From: Orientallactaga sibirica
Lineage: Eukaryota > Chordata > Mammalia > Rodentia > Dipodidae
Assembly (NCBI GenBank): GCA_036365145.1
Contig: JAEOAD010002712.1
Location: 3,925,001-3,989,000 of the forward strand
Direction of reading: 5' to 3'
Length of the DNA stretch: 64,000 bases
Shown here in pieces: positions 10,950 to 22,152 of the stretch. The position numbers were made by a program, and so were the translations under genes. Under the pieces are notes generated by a model. That model searched no databases, was not told where the DNA came from, and worked only from the letters and a program-made list of their open reading frames with translations. Position 1 is the first letter of the stretch; the number at the start of each line of letters is the position of its first letter.

Positions 10950-12062
10950 TGGTTTTTCTAATAATCTGTGGTGCTTTTAGATTTGCAAATCCAACTTTAT
11001 GTACCTTCAGAGTAGGAGTTTTAAAATGCCAAATGCCATATGTAGCTCTTGTACTCCAATCCAGTGCAGAAGCAATCCTAGGTGTTGAGCTTGCCTGCTA
11101 TTCAAGTATTCTAGTGGGCTGGGTAGAGCAATTCACTAGCAAATTCTAAACTGCAACTGAGCAATATACACATTCAATGAAAACCAAGTGTGGGGATTGA
11201 AACAAACAGATAACCTTTTAAAGCCCAAATCCCTAAGGGTGTGTGTTGCTCTACACCCTTAATCCTGAAAGCTGGGAGGTGGAGAATTCTGTTCTGGATT
11301 GGGTTCCAGGTCAGCCTGGATCTGGATCAGACCCTGCCCCCAATAATGACAGAAGCAAAAGACAAAGTCCCTGTGAATCTGAACGCATCAAAGGCAATAA
11401 TAGTCAACCCCCAAATACAGCTTAATTGAGAATGGTGAAGTCGACCAAGAGTATGTCACCCGTAACCTGTCCTGACATGGAAGGAGAGACCAGCACTTCC
11501 AGTGCAGGCCTATGTGCTTGCGTCTTTGTCACTTGGCCTTGTTACCTTTGGTGGCGCCAATCTCACCAATGCTGAGTGCCCCCCTCGATCCCTCCGCATT
11601 GTCCTGTGGAGCTGGTGTTCTGGTCAGCTGTGCTGGATGCCCTGCTCCTGGGGGCTGAACGCCGGTGGTTCGTGGTTGGGGGATGGGAGAGTGCAGGAAG
11701 TGTGGAGTTGTACTGGAGCTGCTCAGCTCGTCCCACCTCTTTCAGTAGCTCCTTATTTCAGCTGTCTTCCCTTCAGGTTTCTTGACTTTGCAAGGAGGAT
11801 GATGAGGTTGGAAAATCCCCTGGTTTGGTTGCTGGGTGGGTGCGGGGATCACACACATAGCACGGGTCCGGTCGCAAGCGCCTCAGTGGGATTCTGGCCA
11901 TTTTCCTCCTTTCTGGTGGATCTTGGTCTCTCCTGCTTCTCCACTATGGCTAATAAAAAACCTATACACCTATTTTGCTGTCGTTTTGCTTAAATCCCTC
12001 GATAGGCTGGTTTGGCATGGCTGCTATGCTGCCATCATACCCGGAAGTCCCCGCCCCTTTAA
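10950..12062 (-). promoter_or_regulatory. Putative L1 5' UTR with internal promoter
   Basis: This lies upstream of ORF1 in element orientation. The outermost 30 bases are GC-rich ('ggggcggggacttccggg' on the minus strand), followed by 'tgatggcagc', which resembles the YY1-site neighbourhood at L1 starts. CpGs persist at 11640-11890. Function is inferred from position only. Confidence 0.55.
11225..11345 (+). repeat. 7SL/B1-like segment inside the L1 5' UTR
   Basis: 'cacccttaatcctgaaagc', 'tgggaggtggag', 'ccaggtcagcctgg' and 'cagaccctgccccc' follow in B1 order on the + strand. The copy is diverged and shortened. Confidence 0.5.
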
Positions 12063-12079
12063 AAATTTATTTACTTATT

Positions 12080-12116
<37 letters not shown>

Positions 12117-12276
12117 ATGGGTGCACCAGGGCCTCCAGCCACTGAAAATGAACTCCAGACGCATGTACCACCATGTGCATCTGGCTTACGTGGGTACTGG
12201 GGAATCGAGCTTCAAACTGGGTTCCTTAGGCTTCACAAGCAAGCACTTAACTGCTAAACCATCTCTCCAGCCCCAC
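12063..12276 (-). mobile_element. Dip-type SINE
   Basis: It abuts the L1 5' end. It has GA repeats at 12085-12111 and ends 'ccatctctccagcccc'. Confidence 0.88.
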
Positions 12277-12282
12277 CCCCTT

Positions 12283-12425
12283 TTTTTTTGAGGTAGGGTC
12301 TCACTCTAGCTCAGGCTGACCTGGAATTCACTATGTAGTCTTAGGGTGGCCTCAAACTCATGGCGATCCTCCTACCTCTGCCTCCCACATGCTGGGATTA
12401 AAGGTGTGCACCACCATGCCTGGCC
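12283..12425 (-). mobile_element. B1-like SINE
   Basis: It runs from 'ttttttttgaggtagggtct' to 'caccaccatgcctggc' and is complete in length. It is the first of two B1 copies separated by only about 8 bp. Confidence 0.9.
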
Positions 12426-12432
12426 TGCCCCC

Positions 12433-12577
12433 TGGTTTTTGAGGTAGGGTCTCACTCTAGCCTAGGCTGACCTGGATCTCACTCTGTAGCCCAGGCTGGC
12501 CTTTAACTCATAGTGATTATCCTATCTCAGCCTCCTGAGTACTGGGATTAAGGGTGTGCACCACCATGCCCAACCTC
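12433..12577 (-). mobile_element. B1-like SINE
   Basis: A second adjacent copy, more diverged (with an internal 'ctctgtagcccaggctggc' variant), ending 'accatgcccaac'. Confidence 0.88.
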
Positions 12578-13560
12578 TCTCTACCTCTTTTGATTACTTT
12601 TGGTTTAAAGTCTATCTTGTCAGATATTAATATAGCCATGCCCCCTTGTTTCCTATTTCCATTTGTTTGGAATATCTTTTTTCATCCTTTCAGTCCAAGG
12701 TGGTATCTGTCTTTAATGTTAGGGTGGGTTTCTTGTAGGTAGGAAAAGAATGGACCCAGTTTTCTAATCCGACCTTTTAATCTGTCTTTTTTTTTTTTTT
12801 TTTTTTTTTTTTTGGTTTTGCAAGGTAGGGTCTCACTCTAGCTCAGGCTGACCTGGAATTCACTATGTAATCTCAGGGTGGCCTCGAACTCTCGGTGATC
12901 CTCCTACCTCTGCCTCCCGAGTGCTAGTATTAAAGGCGTGCACCACCACGGCCGGCTTAATCTGTCTTTTGCTTGGGGAGTTGAATCCATTGATGTTTAG
13001 ACTTATCATTGAGCCGTGAGTTATTCTCTGTCAAGTTAAAGATTTTATGAAGTATGGTGTTTTCTTGGTCTTGCTTTCACTTCTGTTCTCATTCAATTAT
13101 TGTTTTGTCCTTCCTGTAATCTCTTAACGTGCTAGTTTTCTTCTCTGCTGAGCACTGCACTCAGTATTCTCTCTAGCACTGGCTTTGTGCTCTTAGACTC
13201 ATAAAGCTGATTTTTATCATGGAAAGTTTCTCTTTCAGCTTCTATTATGAGGAATAATTTTTCTGGGTATAGTAGTCAGGTTGGCAGCTATGGTCATTTC
13301 AAATTTGAAACAGTCTGTTCTAATCTTTTCTGGTTTTTAGAGTTCCCATTGATCAATCAAGGTCCTTCTGCAGGGCTTACCTTTGTAACTGATCAGCTGT
13401 TTTTCTCTTGCTGCTTTCAGTACCCACTCCCTGGTTTCTGTGGTTAGTGTTTTACCTGTAAGGTGATGTGGGAGTTTCTTCTCTGGTCTTGTCTATTTGA
13501 TTTTCTGTGTGCCTCCTGTACCTGGATGTTCTCTTTCTTGTAAGGTTTGTAAAAATTTTT
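12578..13560 (-). pseudogene. LINE-1 ORF2 N-terminal/upstream remnant
   Basis: Minus-strand text near 12590-12680 reads as L1 endonuclease (an SDKIDFKPK-like run preceded by a K-I-F-Q-T-N-G run). Further upstream sequence (12700-13560) is L1-like in style but degraded. It is interrupted by a B1 at 12791-12956. It probably joins the remnant that ends at 4789. Confidence 0.55.
12791..12956 (-). mobile_element. B1-like SINE with perfect target duplication
   Basis: 'ttaatctgtctttt' occurs at 12777-12790 and 12957-12970. A T-run of about 30 (including the flank) marks a long A-tail, which suggests a relatively young insertion. Confidence 0.95.
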
Positions 13561-13569
13561 CTTCTGAAA

Positions 13570-13632
<63 letters not shown>

Positions 13633-13634
13633 TC
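13570..13634. repeat. (CTTT)n microsatellite
   Basis: About 16 near-perfect CTTT units. It lies where the A-tail of the adjoining antisense SINE should be, so it probably grew from that tail. Confidence 0.95.
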
Positions 13635-13810
13635 AGTCAGAGAGGGAGAGACAGAGTGAGAATGGGCACGCCAGGTCCTCTAGCCACTGCAAACGTGCTC
13701 CAGATGCATGCACCACCATGTGCATCTGACTTAAATGGGACCTGGAGATTCGAACCAGGGTCCTAGGCTTTGCAGGCATGCGCCTTAACTGCTAAGCCAT
13801 CTCACCAGCC
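13635..13810 (-). mobile_element. Dip-type SINE
   Basis: It follows the CTTT tract, with the 'caccatgtgcatctgac' core and the head 'ccatctcaccagcccc'. Confidence 0.88.
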
Positions 13811-13934
13811 CCTATAATTTTCTTTGAGGACATTCTCCATGCCCCTGGCCTTTAGGTCTTCCCTTTCTTGTCTGCCCATGATTCAGACTTTTAGTCTTTA
13901 TAAGGCACCTCTTGTTTCCTTCATGCTGTGTTCA

Positions 13935-14160
13935 TACTTTTTTTTTGAGGTGGGGAGAGGGAGACACAGAGAGAGACAGAGAGAGGGAGAGGAAGACAGA
14001 TAGAGATGGGTGCTCCAGCAGCCTCTCAGCTGCTGCAAATGAAATACAGATGCATGTGCCCCCTTGTGCACATGTGCGACATTGAGTGTTGCATCATTGT
14101 GTGTCTGGCTTACGTGGGATCTGGAGCTTTGCCTTAACTGCTAAGCCATCTCTCCAGTCC
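13935..14160 (-). mobile_element. Long-type Dip SINE, 3' part shortened
   Basis: It has 'cagcagcctctcagctgctg', a marker of the long variant, and the head 'ccatctctccag'. The doubled B-box part is missing, by an internal deletion between about 14125 and 14130. Confidence 0.75.
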
Positions 14161-14650
14161 TGGAGATAATCCTCTTGTTTTGCTGAGAATGCAGAAACAA
14201 CAGCTCTTGTGGAGCCTTTGTTGAGTGGCCTGGTCAGCCGGGATCGGGTGGATGTGGGGTGCATGTCTGCTGTTGGAGGCAGGAGACACTGGCAACCTAG
14301 CAGGCTCCTTATGTGTGCAGTCCTTAGGTAGGTCTGGGCTGGACTCTGGGAGGCCTGGCCTGCTTGGTGCTTGGGGTTGTGGAGTGCCATCAGTTTGGGC
14401 GTCTCTTCTCAGGGCAGCTCAGACAGGCAGGCAGGCTGGCAGGCTGGCAGGCTGGCAGTGAGGTCAGTACCAAGGGAAGCTGATCTCCACTCCCAACAAG
14501 TGGATGGCTGGGTTCTACCCAGGATGGGGTGCTCACCTGGGCTCACCTGCCCTACTTAGTGCTGGGGGCTGTGGAATGCAATCAGCTTGGGAGTCCCTAC
14601 TCTGGCAGCCCATTTTCAGCATTTGAGTCCAGTTACCTAAGCATTTTTTT
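14161..14650 (-). repeat. GC-rich repeat pair, candidate L1 5' UTR
   Basis: About 14350-14410 and 14540-14600 are related (both have 'gtgctggggg'/'gtgcttgggg', then 'tgtggaatgcaatcagc' or a near copy), spaced about 190 bp apart. The position is upstream of the antisense L1 remnant at 12.6-13.6 kb. The spacing recalls promoter monomers of other rodent L1s. This is an inference. Confidence 0.4.
14424..14459. repeat. GGCAGGCT-type simple repeat
   Basis: Short tandem array of 'ggcaggct' units within the GC-rich repeat pair. Confidence 0.85.
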
Positions 14651-14696
14651 AGTGAGTACAGATGGTGGAGTAACACTTAGGTTCTTTCTTTGTATT

Positions 14697-14826
14697 TTGG
14701 TTTTCAAGGCAGGGTCTTGCTCTAACCCAGGCTGTCTCGGAATTCACTATGTAGTCTCATGGTGGCCTCGAACTCCTACCCTTGCCTCCCACGTGCTAGG
14801 ATAAACGTGCGCCACTGGGCCTGTCT
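14697..14826 (-). mobile_element. B1-like SINE, diverged
   Basis: Recognisable from 'caaggcagggtcttgctct' to 'cgccactgggcctg', with a small deletion after 'ctcgaactc'. Confidence 0.8.
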
Positions 14827-14829
14827 AGG

Positions 14830-16080
14830 TGCTCATTTCAATCACAGAGAAAGAGAGTGGCTTTGTGTATTTACTTTGTCTTGACCTGGCTGAACTTGTC
14901 CGTTCTAGACGTTTTTATCTGGATTCTGAGGGATGTTCTCTGTAGATCATTACATCATTCACATTCTCTGTGGAACATTACATCATTTGCAAGTAGGGAG
15001 TTTTCGTTCTTCCTTTATGGTCCGGATTCCTTTTATATCCCTTTGTTCTTTATTGAAATGGCAGTGCCGTAGAGGATGAGAGCATTGACAGCCAATATCT
15101 TTCCTTGTTTCTCCTCTTAAGAGGGAAGCATTGGATCTTTCATTGTTAAATGTAATGTTAGCTATAGCCTTCCCCTGCCTCCTTGATGCTCTGTTGCATT
15201 TAGAAAATTACTATATTTTTCTGAGATTTTTTTTCTTTTAAAATCATGAATAGGTGTTGAATTTTATCAGTGGCTTATTTTCAAATATTGAATTAGCTTT
15301 ACACTTCTGGAATACACCCCCTTAATTATTTTATTTATTTATTTACATTTAGAAACATTTTATTGACAACCTCTATACATACACACAGTGTACCTTGATC
15401 ATAATCCCCTCCCACTGTCCTTGTCTCCCTTCCTGTATTCCCCCCCTCCACTGAACCCCTTCTTTCCAAGTAGTCCCTCGGTTATTTTGATGTCATCACT
15501 TTTGCTGGCCTCATATTATGCAGGTCTTATGTAGGTAGTGTCAGCCGCTGTGAGGTCATAAATGCAGTAGCCACTTTTTGTCTGGAAGACAGTATTTCGA
15601 AGCTCTGACATGCTTTCTACCACCTCTTCTCCGGTGGTCCCTGAGCCTTGGAGGGTGTGATGGATGTCTCAGTGCTGAACACTTTGCTGCCACTTCTTCT
15701 CAGCATGCGTCTTCAACATCGCTAAGTTCTGTTTGTTGCTAGTTATTAAGGATCTTTGCATTATTTTTTATGAGGGATATTTGCAGCTTTCTTTGTCTTT
15801 GGTTTGGGAATCAAGGTAACACTAGTTCCACAATACGAACTGAAAAATATCCCCTTGGCTTCTGTTTTCTGGTAGACATTGTATAGAATTGCTGTTAATT
15901 ATTCTTTAAAATTTGGAACTATTATCCATTAAAACCATCTGGATCTGGGGACTTCTGTTTGGGGAGTTTTAAACATGACTGTGATTCCCTAAGTAGTCCC
16001 AGGGCTGAGTTGTCGCAGCATGTGTTGTTTGAGTTCTACTTGGGGGAGTCCTCAGTTTATGTGCAGTTATCATCACAGCC
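14830..16080 (-). pseudogene. LINE-1 ORF2 RT remnant, antisense
   Basis: 'catcatttgcaagtaggga', 'gttgaattttatcagtgg' and 'aaaaccatctggatctgggg' are antisense RT-domain landmarks of old L1. It is split at 15340-15725 by a younger L1 3' end. Many indels and stops are present. Confidence 0.6.
15340..15725 (-). mobile_element. LINE-1 3' UTR fragment
   Basis: It aligns by eye with 5755-6140: 'ttttattgacaacctct', then 'ttgatgtcatcact', then 'tgagccttggagggtgtga'. It is inserted in the older RT fragment. Confidence 0.75.
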
Positions 16081-16094
16081 CAAACCAACTTCCT

Positions 16095-16320
16095 CCCCCT
16101 TCCTTCCTTCCTTCCATCCATCTTTCTTTCCAAAGGATCTCATGTATCCCAGGCTGGTCTTCAACTCATTATGTAGTATGATTGACTTTGAACTTCTGAT
16201 CCTTCTGTCTCTTCCTCTTGAGTGCTAGGATTACAGGTATGCATCACCACTCCGGGTTTATGTAGTGCTGAGGACTGAACCCAGGGCTTTGTGTAGGCTA
16301 GGCTAGCATTCCCTGGTCTT
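16095..16320 (-). mobile_element. B1 plus ID-like composite SINE (B4-like)
   Basis: A (CCTT)n start is followed by a B1-like body ('caggctggtcttcaactc', 'gtgctaggattacagg') and then an ID-like part ('gctgaggactgaaccc'), the order seen in rodent B4 elements. Confidence 0.65.
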
Positions 16321-16379
16321 CATTCAACTCGCTGGGCTCTGTCTCCAATCTGACACACTTCTCAATAATCTGTGGGTCA

Positions 16380-16690
16380 AAGAGAAAGTATCAAGACAAT
16401 TCTTAAAATATGCTAAATGCAATGAAAATGAAAATCTATCATTTCAAAACTTGTGGGATAGTGCCAAAGCAGTGCCTAAAGGAAATGTATGGAAACTATT
16501 TCCCTAAGAAAAGAGAAAAAAGAGTCTCAAATCACAAATCTAACTTCTCACTTCTAGAACCATCAAGAAGAGCAAGAAAAAAAACTAAAGCAAACAGAAG
16601 AAAAGAAATAATTAAAAAAAAACAGAATTCAATGAAGTTGCAAGCAGGAAAACAAGAGAAAACCATCCATGATTTTTTCAAAGATTATTA
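16380..16690 (+). pseudogene. LINE-1 ORF2 linker remnant, sense
   Basis: 'gtgggatagtgccaaagcag' and the NRRKEIIK-like run (about 16600-16625) are characteristic of the linker between endonuclease and RT. One frame stays open for 93 codons, but it is only a fragment. Confidence 0.7.
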
Positions 16691-16700
16691 AAATAACATT

Positions 16701-16764
16701 GGGGCTGGGAGAGTAGCTGGAGGGTTGAACAGGCGCTCTGGGTTCATTCTGCAGAACCAGAAGT
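16701..16764 (+). mobile_element. Short ID-like SINE with target duplication
   Basis: A 64-bp tRNA-like unit starting 'ggggctgggagagtagct' is flanked by perfect 'aaataacatt' repeats (16691-16700 and 16765-16774). Confidence 0.7.
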
Positions 16765-17479
16765 AAATAACATTCGAGCAACAAAGACAAACCTGCAGCA
16801 AGACAAGGAAACACAAGCGACCACGGCAAGGACTGGATCAGGGCCTCTCACTATAAACCCCGGAGACAACAGAAAGAGGGCAGTGGAGCGTGTCTCTCTG
16901 GGATGAAGCACCCTGGGCAGAGGGAGGCTGGCTGCTCCTTGCAGCTTTGGGAAGGAAAGGCTGCCTTTTTGCGGGGCCTCTGGCAGCCTGTCCGCAGCAT
17001 GTGGCTCCAGAGAGTGGTCATGATCTGAAAGCTTTCTGTCTTTTGTGGCCACCAATGCCCAGTTCTTGGCTAGGCTTTTGCGGGAATTGTTTGCCTGGTC
17101 ACCTTGGCATTTTCACGATGCTCCAAGTCTGGGAACGTCTGAGGCGGAGTGGAGCTCGCTGCTGTAGACTTCATTCCTAATTCTATTCTGCACACTTACT
17201 TCAGAGGCAATGTTTAGGGAGTGTTCTTGTTCTTGCAGACTCTCTAAGAAGCAGTCTTATTTAGTTGTTTTTATGTGCTTCATTTTTGGAGGCCAGTCTT
17301 CTTTACTGCTTGAGGCCTTGGGCCTAAGCTCCCCTAATCACACTTGTGTGAGTTCTTTTTCAGAGGAGAAACATTTGTTCTTAAAAGCTCGCAGATCTCT
17401 GAGCGTGGCGTGGCGTGGCGTGGCGTGGGGAGGCTCACACGCTGCTCCCGTAGCTCTTGGGTCTTTGTAATGGTTTCGG
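16765..17479. other. KCNH1 intron upstream of the exon
   Basis: Mostly unique sequence of mixed GC. No exon or SINE was recognised, apart from the pentanucleotide array at 17403-17430. Confidence 0.55.
17403..17430. repeat. (GTGGC)5 pentanucleotide repeat
   Basis: Five tandem 'gtggc' units ending in 'gtgggg', about 515 bp upstream of the exon. Confidence 0.95.
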
Positions 17480-17605
17480 TCAGTCTACCCGTCCGAGCTC
17501 CGTGGGAGCAGGCACCGTGCTCGTCCTTCATTGCTGTGTGTCCAGGGCTGAGACTACACAGCTCCTGGCACAGAGCAATGGGTATGTGTTGAATGAAGTT
17601 GCTTG
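17480..17605 (+). mobile_element. L2-like (LINE-2) 3' end relic
   Basis: 'gagctccgtgggagcaggca', then 'ttcattgctgtgtgtcca', then 'ctcctggcacagagcaat' and 'gtgttgaatgaa' follow the order of the ancient mammalian L2 3' end. Confidence 0.65.
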
Positions 17606-17882
17606 ATTCCTTGCACAGTTCCTCACCTATATAAAATTATATATATAATTGCCTAGCAGAAGAAAACAAGCTTGTGTTTGGAATTAAGCACGATAACAAA
17701 TCCATGTGTAGCATTTCACCTACTGCTCAGCTTCCAGTAAGCCAGATAACAGCGTGTCATCGTTTCCCTGTGATTATTCCTGTTTTTGTGTTCCCGCATG
17801 TTCTCCTATTCTCCTCCAGCATCTGTTAGCGCAGCTAATGATCCGTTCAGTGTGATGGGCATCTGCCAGTGACAGATGCTGA

Positions 17883-19358
<1,476 letters not shown>

Positions 19359-19374
19359 CAGCCTGAGGCATTTG

Positions 19375-19562
19375 TTTTATTTATTTATTTGAGAGCGACA
19401 GAGAGAGAATGGGTGCACAGGGCCTCCAGCCACTGCAAACAAAGTCCAGATGCATGCGCCACCTTGTACATCTGGCTTACATGGGTCCTGGGGAACTGAG
19501 CCTCCAACTGGGGTCCTTAGGCTTCACAGGCAAGCGCTTCACCACAAAGCACCTCTCAAGCC
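19375..19562 (-). mobile_element. Dip-type SINE with perfect target duplication
   Basis: 'cagcctgaggcatttg' flanks it at 19359-19374 and 19563-19578. The head reads 'cacctctcaagcc'. Confidence 0.95.
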
Positions 19563-19861
19563 CAGCCTGAGGCATTTGGAAGGAGACTCTGCTCCCTGCC
19601 AGGTGTGAAGCCCTCTGACAACTTTGTCTTATTGGTGACATCACTGTGCCTCTGAACCAGCAGTTGCCAAGGACACCGGCATCTCCACCAGGAGATCTGG
19701 ACACCCCACCACTTCCCTCTAATAGTTTTTCTTTCTAGCACATGCTGTGAGGACCCAGCTCGGGGAGGGAACCTGGACTCTCAGGCACTCGGGGTTCAGA
19801 CTAATACCTGCTCTGACCGTGCACTAGGTTCTAATATGACCTGCTCTATTTTATTCACTTT

Positions 19862-20077
19862 TTAAAAATATATTTTATTTATTTGAGAGAAAGAGGCAGA
19901 TAGATAGACAGATAAGAGAGAGAATGGGTGCACCAGGGCCTTCAGCCACTGTAAACGAACTACAGATTCATGTGCCACCTTGTGCATCTAGCTTATGTGG
20001 GTTCTGGGGAATCAAACCTGGGTCCTTTGGCTTTGTAGGCAAATGCCTTAACTGCTACGCCAAACCTGCACCCCTAT
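19862..20077 (-). mobile_element. Dip-type SINE
   Basis: It carries a GATA-like stretch (19897-19915). The flanks 'tattttattcac' and 'tatgttattcag' are a diverged target duplication. Confidence 0.87.
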
Positions 20078-20084
20078 GTTATTC

Positions 20085-20197
20085 AGTTTTTGAGACAAGG
20101 TCTTGTTGTGTAGCCCAGGCCTCCCTGGCACTTGAAGTCTTCCTGCCTCAGCCTCCCCAGTGCTGGGACTATAATGATGGATCACCACACTTGGCTC
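20085..20197 (-). mobile_element. B1-like SINE, diverged
   Basis: Seen from 'tttttgagacaaggtct' to 'caccacacttggc', with a shortened middle. It is older than most B1 copies here. Confidence 0.75.
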
Positions 20198-20199
20198 TG

Positions 20200-20830
20200 A
20201 TATGCTTTGAAATCTCGAGGACTAATTCCCTGGTGGCTTGTGTGGATTTTGTAGGGGACTAACCACAGGAAGGCAGATCATTTACAAGTGTAGAATCATC
20301 TCCAAAGTGAACGCTGGCATTCTTGAATCTGAGTTTCAGTGCATGCTGGGGATGATGTTTTCCTCTGTGAACAAATCCTTCAAAACTTGGTGTTAGGAAA
20401 ATATAATCATTTTGGCTAAGGTAATTCAGATTAATTATCTCATTCTGAAGGAGCTTTTAAATATACATATGGGAAATTAAATTTAACTAAAAACCACTTG
20501 AGTTTGTAAAATACACCATTTGCTATTTATAGCAATAGCACTGAAATTTTGCAGGCGAAGAGGATGTTTCTTGAGCTTCAAAGGGCTTGCACTGAAACTT
20601 GGCAGAGCTGTAGACACACATGCAAGTGTGTCTTGACAACTGGCCAGGCTGATGGGACACAGGGTTTGTCCTCAGGGCCAGTGTACGACAGCTGGAACCC
20701 CTCCCGTTGTGATCACCTCTGATTGTGGTTTCTGGATTCATGAAATGGATCGGTGGTGGGGACAATGTCCACGATCTACAACTTTCCTGTTGGTAAAGGA
20801 TTTATATAAGTTATTTAAAAATTATTTATT
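20200..20830. other. KCNH1 intron, nothing recognised
   Basis: Includes an AT-rich part (20390-20530) and a GC-richer part (20600-20790). No conserved coding signal was seen. Confidence 0.5.
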
Positions 20831-20835
20831 TTTTG

Positions 20836-20841
20836 GTGTGT

Positions 20842-20884
<43 letters not shown>

Positions 20885-21040
20885 TGTATGTGCCTGCATG
20901 TGCATGTGTGTATCAGGACCTCTTGCTGCTGCAAATGAATATCAGACACTTGTTCAGCTTACAGGATCGGCCTGGGAATCAAGCCCCAGATGACAGGCTT
21001 GCAAGCAAGGGCTTTAACCACTTAGCAATCTCCCCAGCCC
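20836..21040 (-). mobile_element. GT microsatellite plus diverged tRNA-type SINE
   Basis: (TG)n at 20837-20905 is followed by 'cagcctgctgcaaatg'-like SINE words and the head 'gcaatctccccagcccc'. Confidence 0.7.
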
Positions 21041-21144
21041 CTATTTCAGAGATCCTACTATCATTTCTTGGTCATCAAGAGTAAGCATTGAGGGTCCAGT
21101 GTGAGTAGCTTTTGTCAAGGCTTAATTTTCTATCTCTGACAACT

Positions 21145-21518
21145 TTGTGCATGTGTGTTCTTGTGTGTTGTGTGTGTTCATGTGTGTGGGGGCCGGAGGA
21201 CAACTTCACGTGTTGTTCCTCAGGAATGCCTTCTATCCTTTTGGAGACAGGGCCTTTTATTGTTCTGCTCACCAATTAGCCTAGACTAGCTGGCCAGCGA
21301 GTCTTTACCTCCCCAGCTCTGGGTTGTGTATCACCACGTCTGGCTTTTTACTTTATTTTTGAACTAGGACCTCACTCTAGCCCAAACTTACCTGGAAGTA
21401 ATCCCAGACTGGCCTGGAACTCCCAGCAATCCTCCTACCTCTGCCTCCCAAACATGGGTTCTAACTCAGGTCCTCATGCTTGCATGGAAAGCCCTTTGCT
21501 TCCGAGACGGCTCCCCAG
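21145..21518 (-). mobile_element. GT-led composite SINE, split by a B1
   Basis: It runs from 'gtgcatgtgtgttcttgtg', through 'ggccggaggacaacttc', to 'cggctccccagcc'. A B1 at 21350-21450 interrupts it. Confidence 0.65.
21350..21450 (-). mobile_element. B1-like SINE nested in a GT-led SINE
   Basis: 'gaactaggacctcactctag' to 'tacctctgcctcccaaac'. The host element resumes directly at 'atgggttctaactcaggtcc'. Confidence 0.75.
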
Positions 21519-22150
21519 CCATACCGCCTCTTTGCAAGCTTTGGCTGACTTCCAAAAGTACGCCCTTTGGAATGTGCGGGGACAGTGTGAGGAAGCGGTG
21601 GTCCTGGTGGCAGCCCTGCTGCGTGCTGGTGAGCCTTGGATGGCACTGGCATTGGGGTGGTAGAGCTGTTGAGTTCCCTGCCATCCCCAGGGCTCAAATA
21701 TAATGTTCCAAGTCTCTGCATGCATCTCTTCAGAAGCTTATTGTCAAAGCAAGAGCTGCTGCCTGCCCTCTGACCCACAGTGCAGTGGGAGGAAGATGTG
21801 GGTGTGGCACGAAACAAACAGGTGGCAACATTGGAAATCAGACAGGACCTTCATGTCCCCTGGCTCCACCCTCTTACCACACAATCAAAAAAGCAGCCGC
21901 AGAGGGGAGGTGACCCAGTCAAGACCTCACCCCAAACCTTACACTTACCCAACTATCGCTGCTTGTGTCTGCTCCTCCTGGTGACAGCCTTGATAAAGTA
22001 GGGGCATGACATTTGCCAAGCTGATTCACCTGACCAGGAAGTGTGTGGTCGCCCTCTGGCTTGCTGAGGTGGGAAAGCTGGGCACCAGACATGCCTTGGG
22101 CAGGAGGAGCGGTGGTGGTACCTGGTGAAGGGCAGTCCCCTCGATTTTGC
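21519..22150. other. KCNH1 intron, nothing recognised
   Basis: GC-rich for an intron. Several overlapping open frames on both strands reflect composition and have no protein family. Confidence 0.5.
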
Positions 22151-22152
22151 AT

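Larger units (their letters stand above)
5745..12062 (-). mobile_element. Antisense LINE-1, 5' end present, internally deleted
   Basis: In element order (right to left) it has a GC-rich 5' end at 12062-12030, a 5' UTR to about 10950, an ORF1 remnant (10930-10244), two ORF2 blocks (10243-9870 and 9868-8880) and a long 3' UTR to 5745. It is 6.3 kb, close to a full L1, because later SINEs and a 3' UTR duplication offset large coding deletions. Most of the ORF1 C-terminal half, the ORF2 endonuclease and the catalytic RT core are missing, so it cannot move by itself. That this is one insertion and not stacked fragments is inferred from consistent order and strand. Confidence 0.7.

Noticed and set aside
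20837..20905. Cys/Val repeat 'proteins' around GT tracts
   Set aside because: Translations of (TG)n; similar artefacts at 22150, 34520, 44820 and 55400.
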